A DNA stretch of 47,122 bases from CAZJRB01 sp964547995 (GTDB lineage: Bacteria; Planctomycetota; Planctomycetia; Pirellulales; Thermoguttaceae). Positions 6,740-14,739 of this stretch are shown here, one piece after another. The position numbers were made by a program, and so were the translations under genes. Each line of letters begins with the position of its first letter. The stretch's first letter is position 1. Location: NCBI GenBank assembly GCA_964547995.1, contig CAZJRB010000054.1, positions 1 to 47,122 of the forward strand. The letters run 5' to 3'. The notes beneath the pieces were generated by a model. The model saw only the letters and a list, made by a program, of their open reading frames with translations. It had not been told where the DNA came from and did no database searches.

Positions 6740-9319
6740 TCATTTGCGCAATACTCGATATTTGCGTGTTCTCGAATCGTCGTGTACCTGCAGTTCAAAT
6801 GGCCTATCCTTCGCCTCGTCAACGAGACTCCGCAAAGCCTTGAAATCATGAACCTTCTTGCCGTTGCAGGAGATGATCAGGTCGCCTTTGCTCAGTCCTG
6901 CCTCGGCCAGGGGAGTGCCCTCGGGCAGCCGAAGAATCAGAACCCCCGTGATGCTGCCGACCCCAACGGCACTCTTTTCCTCCTCCTCGGTCAGGTTCTT
7001 GACGGCTGCCCCCAGAAATGACTCTTCCTTCGCGCTCCGTTTCTTAGTGTGTCCTCCCTGGGACCGATCGATGTATTCCATCGTCGGAAAAACGCGTTTC
7101 GGCAACAGCTTCACCAGACGGGACGCCGTGACGCCGAATTCCATCGGGAAGTTCTTGAACCCCAGCTTCAGAACGGGGGATTCCGGTTTGACCCGGTAAT
7201 CACCCGCGACCGGGTCAACGAACATCGGATCCGCGACGATCGAGTTCCTTTCCTGCCCCAGCTCCTTGCGCATCTGCTCGATCGTCCAGTTCTTGCGGGG
7301 CCGCTTGAAGCCAATGCGAAAACCCCATCGTGGCGAACGGCCCGGGGTAAAATAGCAGTTGTTGTCTTTCTCCCGCATCTCCCCGGGCTGCGCCTGAAGA
7401 CCGGCCAACACCGTGGATGAACCGGTGTTGACGACGATGTTTCTCCTGAAAACGTCCTTGTTGTCGGGAAATGACTTGTGCCTTGCGGGAAGGTTGCCAC
7501 CCAGGCAAATGAAGATGTTGTTCTCCACCGTCCGGTGAAACCCTTCCCGGAACTTGATGGAACACCCCAGCGTCAGGTTGTTGTAGATCTTGAAGTTCGT
7601 GGAACCGTCGTCCAGGTCGATCCCGAAGGAATGGGTGGTGAACGGCGGATGGGAAAAGCGGTTGTTGCGGATGTGATTCGGCTTCATCGCGTCGATCAGG
7701 CAATACTCGCCGGCCTTGGGATTGGCCTTGTGATTGCCCCTGTGATTCTCCCAGATCCAGTATCGGTCCTTCCCCCAGGAATTGAAGGGGCCGTGGTCGG
7801 CAGTCTCCTTGACCGTGTCGAAGACGTCGTTGTGCTCGATAGTGTTTCCGGACCAGGAACAGTCGTTCATGCAGATGCCGGCACGCGGTACGTCATAGAT
7901 CGTATTGTGACTGATCACGTTGTCCTTCGTGAGTGACAGCAAAACACCGGCCGACTGCTTCTCTACCTCGCCGCTGACGGTGATCAGGTTGCCTTTGATC
8001 AGGCATTCGGACGGGTAGTTCTCCGTCTTGGGGCCCGGCGTGAGGTCGTCGGGGAGCTTCGTCCAGCCTTCGGGCGGGCTCCATTCCTGGCGGACGATAT
8101 TGTCCACGGTGATCGTCTCATCCAGCACTTTGTAGAACTGATCGCCGCGCATCGTTTCCGCCGCGCCGCACAACGCGATGCCATTGGCGCCGATATTACG
8201 GATCAGGCAGTCCTGAACCGTTGCCCTGCGATTATAGGCGTTGATGAAGACAGCGTTACCACCGAGTTCGATGAAAGAACAGTTCTTCACGGCACAGTCC
8301 TCGGTACCGTCCAAGGTCACCGCGCCGCCACGATGAACGACGAAGTCCCCACCGTTCGGGAGGTGATCCCGGGTCTGCTTCCAGGTCGGCGCCGCACCAG
8401 AAAAGGAGAAACCATCGAACGTGACAAATCTGACAGGTGCTTTCGAGGTGCCCTTCAGACGAATCAGGTGCGGGTTGCCAACACCCTCGAACAGGGCGTC
8501 GTTCAGATCTTCTTTCTTTGCCGGCTGAAAGTAGAGGGTGCTTGTTTCCTTGTCGAAGTACCATTCCCTCGGCGCATCAAGTTCTTCGAATACGTTCTCG
8601 GCGAAGCGCAGTTCTGAATTCAACGTGGCACCATTGCCTTGCGTCGTGGTATCAATCGAAACCATGTATTCATAGAGATTACCGCCTTCGTCGTGTTTCA
8701 ACACAATATGACCGCTACCCCACTTGGCCTTGTGCAGTGCGTGAATATACGCACATTCCGGTTTCTTCCAACCTTTAACCCGCTCGGCCGTGCGACCAAA
8801 TCCGCAGTAGTACTGCTGTTTCGGATCGTAGTTCGGGTAGCGTGCGAGAATCTGACGCTTGCCGTTGAGAAATAGCGGATCGATCCCAACTTCGGCGGGC
8901 ACTGCGGCCTTGTATATCTTGTCCGTGTGCGGCTCCCATTTCAGTTCGAGCGGACGGCCGCCGACCAGCCGCACCTCCTGCCCCTCGGCGGCACGCCAGA
9001 CCACCGGAGCCTCTCTGGTGCCGGAATCCTCGTCTGTCAGAACAAGCGGCTCAGGCAGATAATAAACACCGCCGGCGACGATGACCTGAACAGGCTGTTT
9101 CCCGGCAGCTTTGCGGGCCATTTCTCGTGCCCTGTAAAGGGTTCTGACAGGCCGATCCGACGTGCCGGGGTTATTATCATCTCCCCTGCCCGAGACATAG
9201 ATCGCAGTAGGCTGATTTGACCTCACCGATACCCCCGGTTCTTTCGCCAACAGATCGCCTGTCAACGCAAATGACACTACAAGTATCACCGGCAAATGCA
9301 CGGCCGTGGTACTATTCAT
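6740..9319 (-). CDS. Secreted right-handed beta-helix protein with C-terminal PDZ domain
   Basis: An 859-residue exported protein. Residues 1-25 form a signal peptide. AIYVSGRGDDNNPGTSDRPV then GTREAPVVWRAAEGQEVRLV is the usual entry of secreted pectate-lyase-like parallel beta-helix proteins, and the middle is made of helix rungs (NTIYDVPRAGICMND, IEHNDVFDTV, IRNNRF, IYNNLTLG, VENNIFI). DPMFVDPVAGDYRVKPESPV closes the helix. From about residue 770 a PDZ domain follows (LPEGTPLAEAGLSKGDLIIS, then CNGKKVHDFKALRSLVDEA), as in HtrA-type proteins. Family members bind or cleave polysaccharides; activity here is unproven. AAGGTGG lies 7 bases before the ATG. The fusion with PDZ is uncommon to my knowledge. 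Confidence 0.9.
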   Translation of the reverse strand: MNSTTAVHLPVILVVSFALTGDLLAKEPGVSVRSNQPTAIYVSGRGDDNNPGTSDRPVRTLYRAREMARKAAGKQPVQVIVAGGVYYLPEPLVLTDEDSGTREAPVVWRAAEGQEVRLVGGRPLELKWEPHTDKIYKAAVPAEVGIDPLFLNGKRQILARYPNYDPKQQYYCGFGRTAERVKGWKKPECAYIHALHKAKWGSGHIVLKHDEGGNLYEYMVSIDTTTQGNGATLNSELRFAENVFEELDAPREWYFDKETSTLYFQPAKKEDLNDALFEGVGNPHLIRLKGTSKAPVRFVTFDGFSFSGAAPTWKQTRDHLPNGGDFVVHRGGAVTLDGTEDCAVKNCSFIELGGNAVFINAYNRRATVQDCLIRNIGANGIALCGAAETMRGDQFYKVLDETITVDNIVRQEWSPPEGWTKLPDDLTPGPKTENYPSECLIKGNLITVSGEVEKQSAGVLLSLTKDNVISHNTIYDVPRAGICMNDCSWSGNTIEHNDVFDTVKETADHGPFNSWGKDRYWIWENHRGNHKANPKAGEYCLIDAMKPNHIRNNRFSHPPFTTHSFGIDLDDGSTNFKIYNNLTLGCSIKFREGFHRTVENNIFICLGGNLPARHKSFPDNKDVFRRNIVVNTGSSTVLAGLQAQPGEMREKDNNCYFTPGRSPRWGFRIGFKRPRKNWTIEQMRKELGQERNSIVADPMFVDPVAGDYRVKPESPVLKLGFKNFPMEFGVTASRLVKLLPKRVFPTMEYIDRSQGGHTKKRSAKEESFLGAAVKNLTEEEEKSAVGVGSITGVLILRLPEGTPLAEAGLSKGDLIISCNGKKVHDFKALRSLVDEAKDRPFELQVHDDSRTRKYRVLRK

Positions 9320-9888
9320 CGGACAACCACCTTGCTTGCCTTGTTTTGGGTGCAGACTCGTTGCTGACGCCAGGCCGAGACGACGTTCCCCTGGTATGTC
9401 CCCAAAAGCTAATTGAATTTCAGTAGTTCCAAATTTCGGTGATTGGTGCTAGCGCTGCTAGCACGAATTGGTATAGGTGAACGCACGGCTTTTCCTCCAA
9501 ATGACTTTTTCCCAACGGGTCATTTCAAAGAGGGGGCCATGCGTTCGAGAAACAAGTGTACCATTTCGGCCGACGACGTAAAGACAGTAGCCGGGTGCCA
9601 TGCTCACACTTGCGCGGGCATGTGAGTTACCGGTGCAGCCGCCCACGATTGAGGAAAGGGCTTGGTGAGCCGGCAAACGCAAACGACATCCGTGCTGCGG
9701 ACCTGGGGACCCTGAAACGCTGTGGGGCAGTCCCGGAGTTCACCGGGTTCCTTCTTGCGACGCCCCAAAAGGGCAAACTTGCCAAGCATAGGGAGACAGG
9801 GTAGACTGAAATTCCCGGTCTCAGCAGAGACCTCCGACAAAGCTTGACTTCTTGTGAAACCCCCCGACTTTCAGCGAGGATGAACACG
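9320..9888. other. Intergenic region with a small palindrome at 9446-9464
   Basis: No gene is supported between the divergent beta-helix and propeller genes; both promoters must lie here. A perfect palindrome GTGCTAGC-gct-GCTAGCAC spans 9446-9464 and could be an operator or another small dispersed repeat. No convincing -35/-10 pair was identified. Confidence 0.4.
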
Positions 9889-11199
9889 ATGTCCGTTTTC
9901 CGGGCGATTTTTCCTTTATGGTTGATACTGGTGATGGTTCTTCCCGCGGCGGCCGACAACTGGCCGCAATGGCGTGGACCTGCGGGCGACGGCGTCTGCC
10001 GCGAGACGGCCGTGCCGCTGGCATGGAGCAAGCATTTCGGCATGGCCTGGACTTGCCCCTTGCCCGGCTGGGGAACCAGCACGCCGGTCGTCTGGGGCGA
10101 CGCCGTCTTCGTGACCAGCCAGGAGAACAACGAGCGGCTCCTGCTCCTGCGGATCGACAAGAAAACGGGCAAGATCGCGTGGACGCAGGAGGCAGGGCGC
10201 GAGCGGTCACCGCAGGTCGACCTGTTCCGCAAGCAGGGCGACGCCCGCCGGCACCAGAAATTCCACCGCGACCACAACTACGCCACGCCCTCGCCGGCCA
10301 CCGACGGCGAGCGGGTGATCGTCCATTTCGGCAACGGCGACCTGGCCGCCTACGACTTCGACGGCAAACAAATCTGGCGGCGCAACCTCCAGAAGGACCA
10401 CGGCGAATACACGATCTGGTGGGGGCACGGCAACAGCCCCCTGCTCTACAAGGACCTCGTGATCTCGGCGTGCATGCAGGATTCGTGCGCAGATCTGCCG
10501 GGCAAGCCGTCGGAGAGTTACGTCGTTGCCCACGACAAGCGAACGGGGAAAGAAGTCTGGAAAACGCTCCGCATGACGGGCGCCAAGGCCGAGCGATGTG
10601 ATTCGTACACCACGCCGATCGTGTTCCAGAACAACGGCCGGGACGAGATCGTTGTGATGGGCGGGCAGATGGTCGACGCCTACGACCCGGCGACCGGCAA
10701 GCAGTTGTGGTACCTGCCCGGGCTGACCGGCATTCGTTGCGTGACCGGCCCGGTGGCCGCCCACGGCATGGTCTATGTTACGCAAGGTATGCGTCGGCCG
10801 CTCTGGGCAATCAAGCCGGCCGGCAACGGCGGACTCTCGCGGAAGAACATCGCCTGGAAGCTCGAGCAGGGCACGCCCGACAGCCCCACGCCCGTCATCT
10901 GGCGCGATCTGATGTTTATGGTCGACAACAACGGGATCGTCCGGTGTCTGAACGCCTTGAGCGGACGGCTGCTCTGGAAGGAGCGGATCAAGGGCGGGTA
11001 TCGGGCATCGCCGATCGCCGCCGAAGGGCGGATCTACTTCCTCAACACCGAGGGGCTCACAACGGTCGTCTCCGCGTCGACGCGCTACGACCGCTTGACC
11101 GAAAACCCGCTCGACGACACGACGTTCGCCTCGCCGGCCGTCTCCGACGGCAAGATTTTCATCCGCGGCAAGAAGGCGTTATACTGCGTGCGGAAATAG
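9889..11199 (+). CDS. Secreted PQQ-type (WD40-like) beta-propeller protein
   Basis: A 436-residue exported propeller protein. After a signal peptide ending near PAAAD it reads NWPQWRGPAGDGVC, the conserved opening of planctomycete PQQ-like outer-membrane-type propellers. Blade motifs recur: DKKTGKIAWTQ, AYDFDGKQIWRRN, DKRTGKEVWKT, DPATGKQLWYLPG, NALSGRLLWKE. Such proteins are thought to be binding or scaffold propellers, not true PQQ dehydrogenases, and no dehydrogenase residues stand out. The ATG at 9889 is chosen because AGGA ends 8 bases upstream; an ATG at 9880 in the same frame is the alternative. It is followed at 11365 by a secreted sulfatase on the same strand. Confidence 0.9.
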   Translation: MSVFRAIFPLWLILVMVLPAAADNWPQWRGPAGDGVCRETAVPLAWSKHFGMAWTCPLPGWGTSTPVVWGDAVFVTSQENNERLLLLRIDKKTGKIAWTQEAGRERSPQVDLFRKQGDARRHQKFHRDHNYATPSPATDGERVIVHFGNGDLAAYDFDGKQIWRRNLQKDHGEYTIWWGHGNSPLLYKDLVISACMQDSCADLPGKPSESYVVAHDKRTGKEVWKTLRMTGAKAERCDSYTTPIVFQNNGRDEIVVMGGQMVDAYDPATGKQLWYLPGLTGIRCVTGPVAAHGMVYVTQGMRRPLWAIKPAGNGGLSRKNIAWKLEQGTPDSPTPVIWRDLMFMVDNNGIVRCLNALSGRLLWKERIKGGYRASPIAAEGRIYFLNTEGLTTVVSASTRYDRLTENPLDDTTFASPAVSDGKIFIRGKKALYCVRK

Positions 11200-11261
11200 T
11201 ACAGACAATTATCGCAAGGAAAGTAGCGAGCATGCGGAGAGGCCGTGAGTTTCTCGATATG

Positions 11262-11330
11262 TAGGACGGATTGCCAATCCGTCCTACAGCAATCGCGGAC
11301 GGCACACGGAGTGTGCCCGCTACTTTGCTT
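11262..11330. repeat. Two adjacent palindromes between propeller and sulfatase genes
   Basis: A 27-base palindrome at 11262-11288 has perfect 13-bp arms GTAGGACGGATTG / CAATCCGTCCTAC around a single C. It is followed by GCGGACGGCACACGGAGTG (from 11296), whose GGCACAC-gga-GTGTGCC stem (11302-11318) and CGCTACTTT tail recur at 32776-32809 and, shortened, at 32174-32200. These are dispersed intergenic repeats and may also act as transcription attenuators. Confidence 0.85.
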
Positions 11331-11364
11331 GCCAAACACCAGACCCAACCCCAAGGAGTCCATC

Positions 11365-12801
11365 ATGCGAAGATTGCTGTTGATCCTGCTGCTTGTAACG
11401 CTCGCCGCACCGGCCCTGGCCGCCGACAAACCCGACCCGCGGCCGAATATTCTCTTTTGCATCGCCGACGACTGGGGATGGCCCAACGCCGGCGTCTACG
11501 GCGATCCCGTCTGCAAAACGCCGGCGTTCGACGGCATTGCGAAAAATGGCGTGCTGTTCAACAACGTCTTTGTCCCGGCGCCGAGTTGCACGCCCTGCCG
11601 CGGCGGAATCCTTACCGGCCAGGCCGCCCACCGGCTCGAGGAGGGCGGAAACCTCTGGAGCTGGCTCAACCCGAAATTCCCCGTCTACACCGACATCCTC
11701 GAAAAGGCCGGATACTTCGTCGGCCAAGAGCGAAAGGGCTGGGGGCCCGGCTCGACGAAGGGGTGGAAGCACAACCCCGCCGGAAAGACCTTCAAGAACT
11801 TCGAACAGTTTCTCGCCGCCGTGCCCAAAGACAAACCGTTTTGCTTCTGGGCCGGAACCAGCGACCCGCACCGCGGCTATGCCTACGGCTCCGGCGTGAA
11901 GTCGGGCATGGATCTCGACAAGGTGAAAGTCCCCGGCTGGCTGCCCGACACCAAGGAAATCCGCAACGACCTTTGCGACTACTACTTCGAGGTCCAACGG
12001 TTCGACCGCGACATCGGCCAGCGGCTCGAACAGCTCAAAAAGGCCGGCCGGTGGGAAAACACGCTCGTGCTGATGACCGGCGACCACGGGATGCCGTTCC
12101 CCCGGGCGAAGTGCAACCTGTACGACAGCGGCACCCACGTGCCGCTGGCCGCCCAGTGGCCGGCCAAGATCAAGCCGGGCCGGGTGGTTGACGATTTCAT
12201 CAGTTTTTGCGACTTCGCCCCGACGTTTCTCGAAGCCGCCGGCATCAAACCGCCGAAGGATATGACCGGCCGCAGCTTCACGAACCTGCTGACCTCCGAC
12301 AAATCCGGCTGGATCGACCCGGTACGCGACAAGGTCTTCGTCGAGCGCGAGCGCCACACGGTCTGCCGCCCCAACGGGCAGAGCTACCCGGTCCGCGGCA
12401 TTCGCACGAAGGACTTCTTTTACCTCCGCAATCTGCGGCCGAACCTCTGGCCGATCGGCGACCCGGACGTGTTCCGCGACTGCGACGGTTCGCCGTCGAA
12501 GACGGAGATTCTCAAGCGCCGCGCCGAGCCGGAGATTGCCCCGTTCTTCGATCTGTCGTTTGCCAAACGCCCGGAGGAGGAGCTGTTCGATCTGAAGAAG
12601 GACCCCGACCAGATCCGCAACGTCGCCGCCGAGGCGAAGTACGCCGACGTGAAGAAGAAACTCCGCGCCGAGTTGGACAAGTGGATGGCCGAAACGGCCG
12701 ACCCCCGGGCGAAAGGCGAAACCGATTTCTTCGACACCGCACCCTACCAGGGTAGAAGACCTCCGCAGAAAAAGCCGGCGAAAAAGGGGGACAAGAAATG
12801 A
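11365..12801 (+). CDS. Secreted type I sulfatase
   Basis: A 478-residue sulfate-ester hydrolase with signal peptide (residues 1-20, cleavage after ALA/A). The N-terminal metal site reads NILFCIADDWGWPN (D35, D36). The formylglycine signature C-x-P-x-R is SCTPCRGGILTG with the convertible cysteine at residue 75. MTGDHGMPFPRAKCNLYDSG supplies the other metal-binding Asp/His and the conserved lysine. EELFDLKKDPDQIRNVA is the usual C-terminal sulfatase phrase. The start has AAGGAG 6 bases upstream; earlier in-frame codons run through repeat DNA and are rejected. The tail is lysine-rich. Maturation requires a formylglycine-generating enzyme; the SUMF1-like protein in this window lacks its usual catalytic cysteine pair. 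The substrate is probably a sulfated polysaccharide (inference). Confidence 0.95.
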   Translation: MRRLLLILLLVTLAAPALAADKPDPRPNILFCIADDWGWPNAGVYGDPVCKTPAFDGIAKNGVLFNNVFVPAPSCTPCRGGILTGQAAHRLEEGGNLWSWLNPKFPVYTDILEKAGYFVGQERKGWGPGSTKGWKHNPAGKTFKNFEQFLAAVPKDKPFCFWAGTSDPHRGYAYGSGVKSGMDLDKVKVPGWLPDTKEIRNDLCDYYFEVQRFDRDIGQRLEQLKKAGRWENTLVLMTGDHGMPFPRAKCNLYDSGTHVPLAAQWPAKIKPGRVVDDFISFCDFAPTFLEAAGIKPPKDMTGRSFTNLLTSDKSGWIDPVRDKVFVERERHTVCRPNGQSYPVRGIRTKDFFYLRNLRPNLWPIGDPDVFRDCDGSPSKTEILKRRAEPEIAPFFDLSFAKRPEEELFDLKKDPDQIRNVAAEAKYADVKKKLRAELDKWMAETADPRAKGETDFFDTAPYQGRRPPQKKPAKKGDKK

Positions 12802-12866
12802 AAGGGCTCTTGCGGTTGAACACAGCAAACGTCATTCTCGTTCTCTTCGCAGCGGGGATCTCTTGA
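12798..12866 (+). pseudogene. 22-residue signal-peptide-like stub overlapping the sulfatase stop
   Basis: An ATG overlaps the sulfatase stop as ATGA and opens a 22-codon frame MKGLLRLNTANVILVLFAAG ending at TGA 12864-12866. The sequence has the charge and hydrophobic core of a signal peptide but nothing follows. A second frame fragment (HNHAVYETMEAHPEFPPKEL, about 12905-12965) lies just downstream. This looks like the start of a once translationally coupled exported gene whose body was deleted. It could also be a chance frame. Confidence 0.4.
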
Positions 12867-13010
12867 GACATTTATTAAACCTGGTTTCTTTTCTCCTTTT
12901 CGGCACAACCACGCCGTCTACGAGACGATGGAGGCCCATCCGGAGTTTCCGCCGAAGGAGCTGAACGTATTGCGGGCCGGGTTCGGGGGGCATACACGTA
13001 AACGCTACCA

Positions 13011-13033
13011 CACTGCTGGACAAGCCAGCAGTG
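13011..13033. repeat. Palindrome CACTGCTGG-acaag-CCAGCAGTG
   Basis: Perfect 9-bp arms with a 5-base loop, placed between the gene stub and the stop of the HTH gene. It resembles the other short palindromes at gene ends in this window and could stop transcription from either side, although no T-run follows. Confidence 0.75.
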
Positions 13034-13046
13034 GCATCCATGTGCT

Positions 13047-13250
13047 TTAGTGGTCCGCTTCGTAGCGTTCGATTTCGGCCAGGGGGATTCGGAACTTGCC
13101 GCGGACCTGAATGAAGGGGATCTGCTGCCGGCCGAGCATACCGCGGATTTCCTTGCGGGATTTCTTCCACCGCCGGGCCAACTGGGCCAGCGAAATCGTA
13201 TCGGCCAGATCGGGATCGGGCCGCTTCGGCTTGGGTTTCATCGGAGTCAT
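13047..13250 (-). CDS. Small helix-turn-helix (excisionase-like) DNA-binding protein
   Basis: A 67-residue protein. After a basic, proline-rich leader (MTPMKPKPKRPDPDL) it reads ISLAQLARRWKKSRKEIRGM then IPFIQVRGKFRIPLAEIERY, the layout of MerR/excisionase-type winged helix-turn-helix proteins in which the second part is the wing that ends in a recognition tyrosine. It is probably cytoplasmic and DNA-binding; the target is unknown. The ATG at 13250 is chosen because the upstream extension runs through the inverted repeat at 13317-13385. No clear ribosome-binding site is seen. No integrase or transposase is nearby, so a phage origin is not supported. Confidence 0.65.
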   Translation of the reverse strand: MTPMKPKPKRPDPDLADTISLAQLARRWKKSRKEIRGMLGRQQIPFIQVRGKFRIPLAEIERYEADH

Positions 13251-13316
13251 GAGGGGCAAATCCGAATGTCGAAATTCGAAATACGGTAACACTTCAGCCG
13301 AATGGCGAAATACTTC

Positions 13317-13385
13317 GTACGATGGTCCTCCGAGGCCGTCAAGGGTTTGCGATGCCACAGCGACGGCCTCGGAGGGTCATCGTAC
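13317..13385. repeat. 24-bp inverted repeat (GTACGATG...GAGGCCGTC)
   Basis: Arms at 13317-13340 and 13362-13385 are reverse complements with two mismatches; the loop is 21 bases. It lies in the 330-base gap between the divergent HTH and KAS III genes, which otherwise shows no gene. Length and symmetry are like the 6036-6118 element, but the sequence is different, so it is a separate family. Confidence 0.88.
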
Positions 13386-13580
13386 TGCAGACTACCGACG
13401 AAAGCCAGGACTTGCTGGTAAGCGAGCGAAGAGGGGGCAAAGAGGAAAGAGCCGCAGGAAGGGTGGGGGCGAACTGCAATTGACGTTGCCGGGGGGCTTT
13501 TGGTAGTTTCCCGGCCCTTGTCGGCCACGATATTGTGCCGGCTCGCGCATGTCCCGCAATTCCCGGTTTCCCATTGACCT

Positions 13581-14627
13581 ATGCCATTTGCCTCGGTCGG
13601 TCCCATTGCGATCCACCTGCCGGAAGCGGTCGAAGACAACGACCGGCTCGCCCGGGAATTTCCGCAGTGGAACATGGATCTGATTTATGAGAAGACGGGC
13701 ATTGGCACCCGGCACGTGGCCGAGTCGGGCGAAACGGCCTCGGACCTTGGTGTGGCGGCGGCGGAAAAGCTGTTCGCCGAACACGACATCGACCGCCGTT
13801 CGGTCGATTTCCTGCTGTTTTGCACCCAGACACCCGACTATCCGTTGCCGACAACGGCCTGCCTCGTGCAGGACCGGCTGGGTTTGCCGACCTCGATCGG
13901 GGCACTGGATTTCAACCTGGGATGCTCCGGTTTCGTGTACGGTCTTTCGCTGGCCGACGGCCTGATCCGCAGCGGCTCGGCGCGCCGCGTGCTCTTGATC
14001 ACCGCCGAGACCTATTCGAAATATATCGATCCGAGCGACCGCTCGCTGCGGACGATTTTTGGCGACGGGGCTGCCGCCACGTTGATCGAGGCCTCCGCGG
14101 AGCCGTCGCTGGGGTCCTTCATTTTTGGAACCGACGGCAGCGGCGGCGATGCGTTGATGGTTGCCGAAGGCGGTGCCCGACCGCCGGCCGACGCCTTGCG
14201 CCCGCGAAAACGCAAACGGTGGCCCAGCAGCCTTTACATGGACGGACCGGAATTGGTCAAGTTCGGCGTGGACGTCGTTCCCCAACTGGTAGACCGCGTA
14301 CTCGGCCACGCCGGTTGGGACCGCGACGAGGTGGACTTGTACTTGATGCACCAGGCGACATCACTGATGCTCGGCCGTCTCCGCAAGTCGCTGGGATTGG
14401 ATGAAGTGCAGGCGCCGGAATCGCTTCGGGACTACGGCAACACGGTTTCGTCGACGATCCCGCTGTTGATGCACAACCTGCGGAATTCCGGGCAGTTGCG
14501 GCGTGACAAGCGGTCGCTGCTGCTGGGGTTCGGCGTCGGCTTTTCCTGGGCGGGATGCGTTTGGACCGAAACGTGGGAAGCGAGCCGGGTTCAACGCCGC
14601 GACACTCCCTACCGTCGTGCAGCCTGA
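13581..14627 (+). CDS. 3-oxoacyl-ACP synthase III (KAS III, FabH-like)
   Basis: A 348-residue condensing enzyme that joins an acyl-CoA starter to malonyl-ACP at the start of fatty acid (or related) synthesis in the cytoplasm. The catalytic triad can be placed: Cys115 in DFNLGCSGFVYGL, His257 in YLMHQATSLM, Asn287 in DYGNTVSST, spaced as in FabH. IFGDGAAATLIE is also typical. The histidine motif reads HQAT instead of HQAN, and SLYMDGPELVKFGV is the usual pre-His segment. Such variants often act as starter-unit synthases outside bulk fatty acid synthesis, so the exact substrate is open. No other fab genes are adjacent. No ribosome-binding site is evident at the ATG. Confidence 0.92.
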   Translation: MPFASVGPIAIHLPEAVEDNDRLAREFPQWNMDLIYEKTGIGTRHVAESGETASDLGVAAAEKLFAEHDIDRRSVDFLLFCTQTPDYPLPTTACLVQDRLGLPTSIGALDFNLGCSGFVYGLSLADGLIRSGSARRVLLITAETYSKYIDPSDRSLRTIFGDGAAATLIEASAEPSLGSFIFGTDGSGGDALMVAEGGARPPADALRPRKRKRWPSSLYMDGPELVKFGVDVVPQLVDRVLGHAGWDRDEVDLYLMHQATSLMLGRLRKSLGLDEVQAPESLRDYGNTVSSTIPLLMHNLRNSGQLRRDKRSLLLGFGVGFSWAGCVWTETWEASRVQRRDTPYRRAA

Positions 14628-14677
14628 CGCGGTGGACGGAAGACGCGGGAGTCGATCGCCGGTTCCATCAGAACCCC

Positions 14678-14692
14678 GGCACGCAGTGCCGA
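14678..14692 (+). terminator. Possible hairpin terminator after the KAS III gene
   Basis: CGGCAC-gca-GTGCCG is a perfect 6-bp stem with 3-base loop followed shortly by CTTTTGT. It lies 51 bases after the stop codon and between convergent genes. The T-run is short, so it may equally be one of the dispersed palindromes. Confidence 0.4.
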
Positions 14693-14739
14693 GGCTTTTG
14701 TCTTACCCGCCACTCACCACTGAGTGCCCCCCCCTCTCG

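Noticed and set aside
11320..12828. Long open frame antisense to the sulfatase
   Set aside because: High-GC shadow frame; the sense strand has all sulfatase motifs.
13047..13250. Excisionase-like HTH as a sign of a prophage or integrative element
   Set aside because: No integrase, att-like direct repeats or phage genes nearby.
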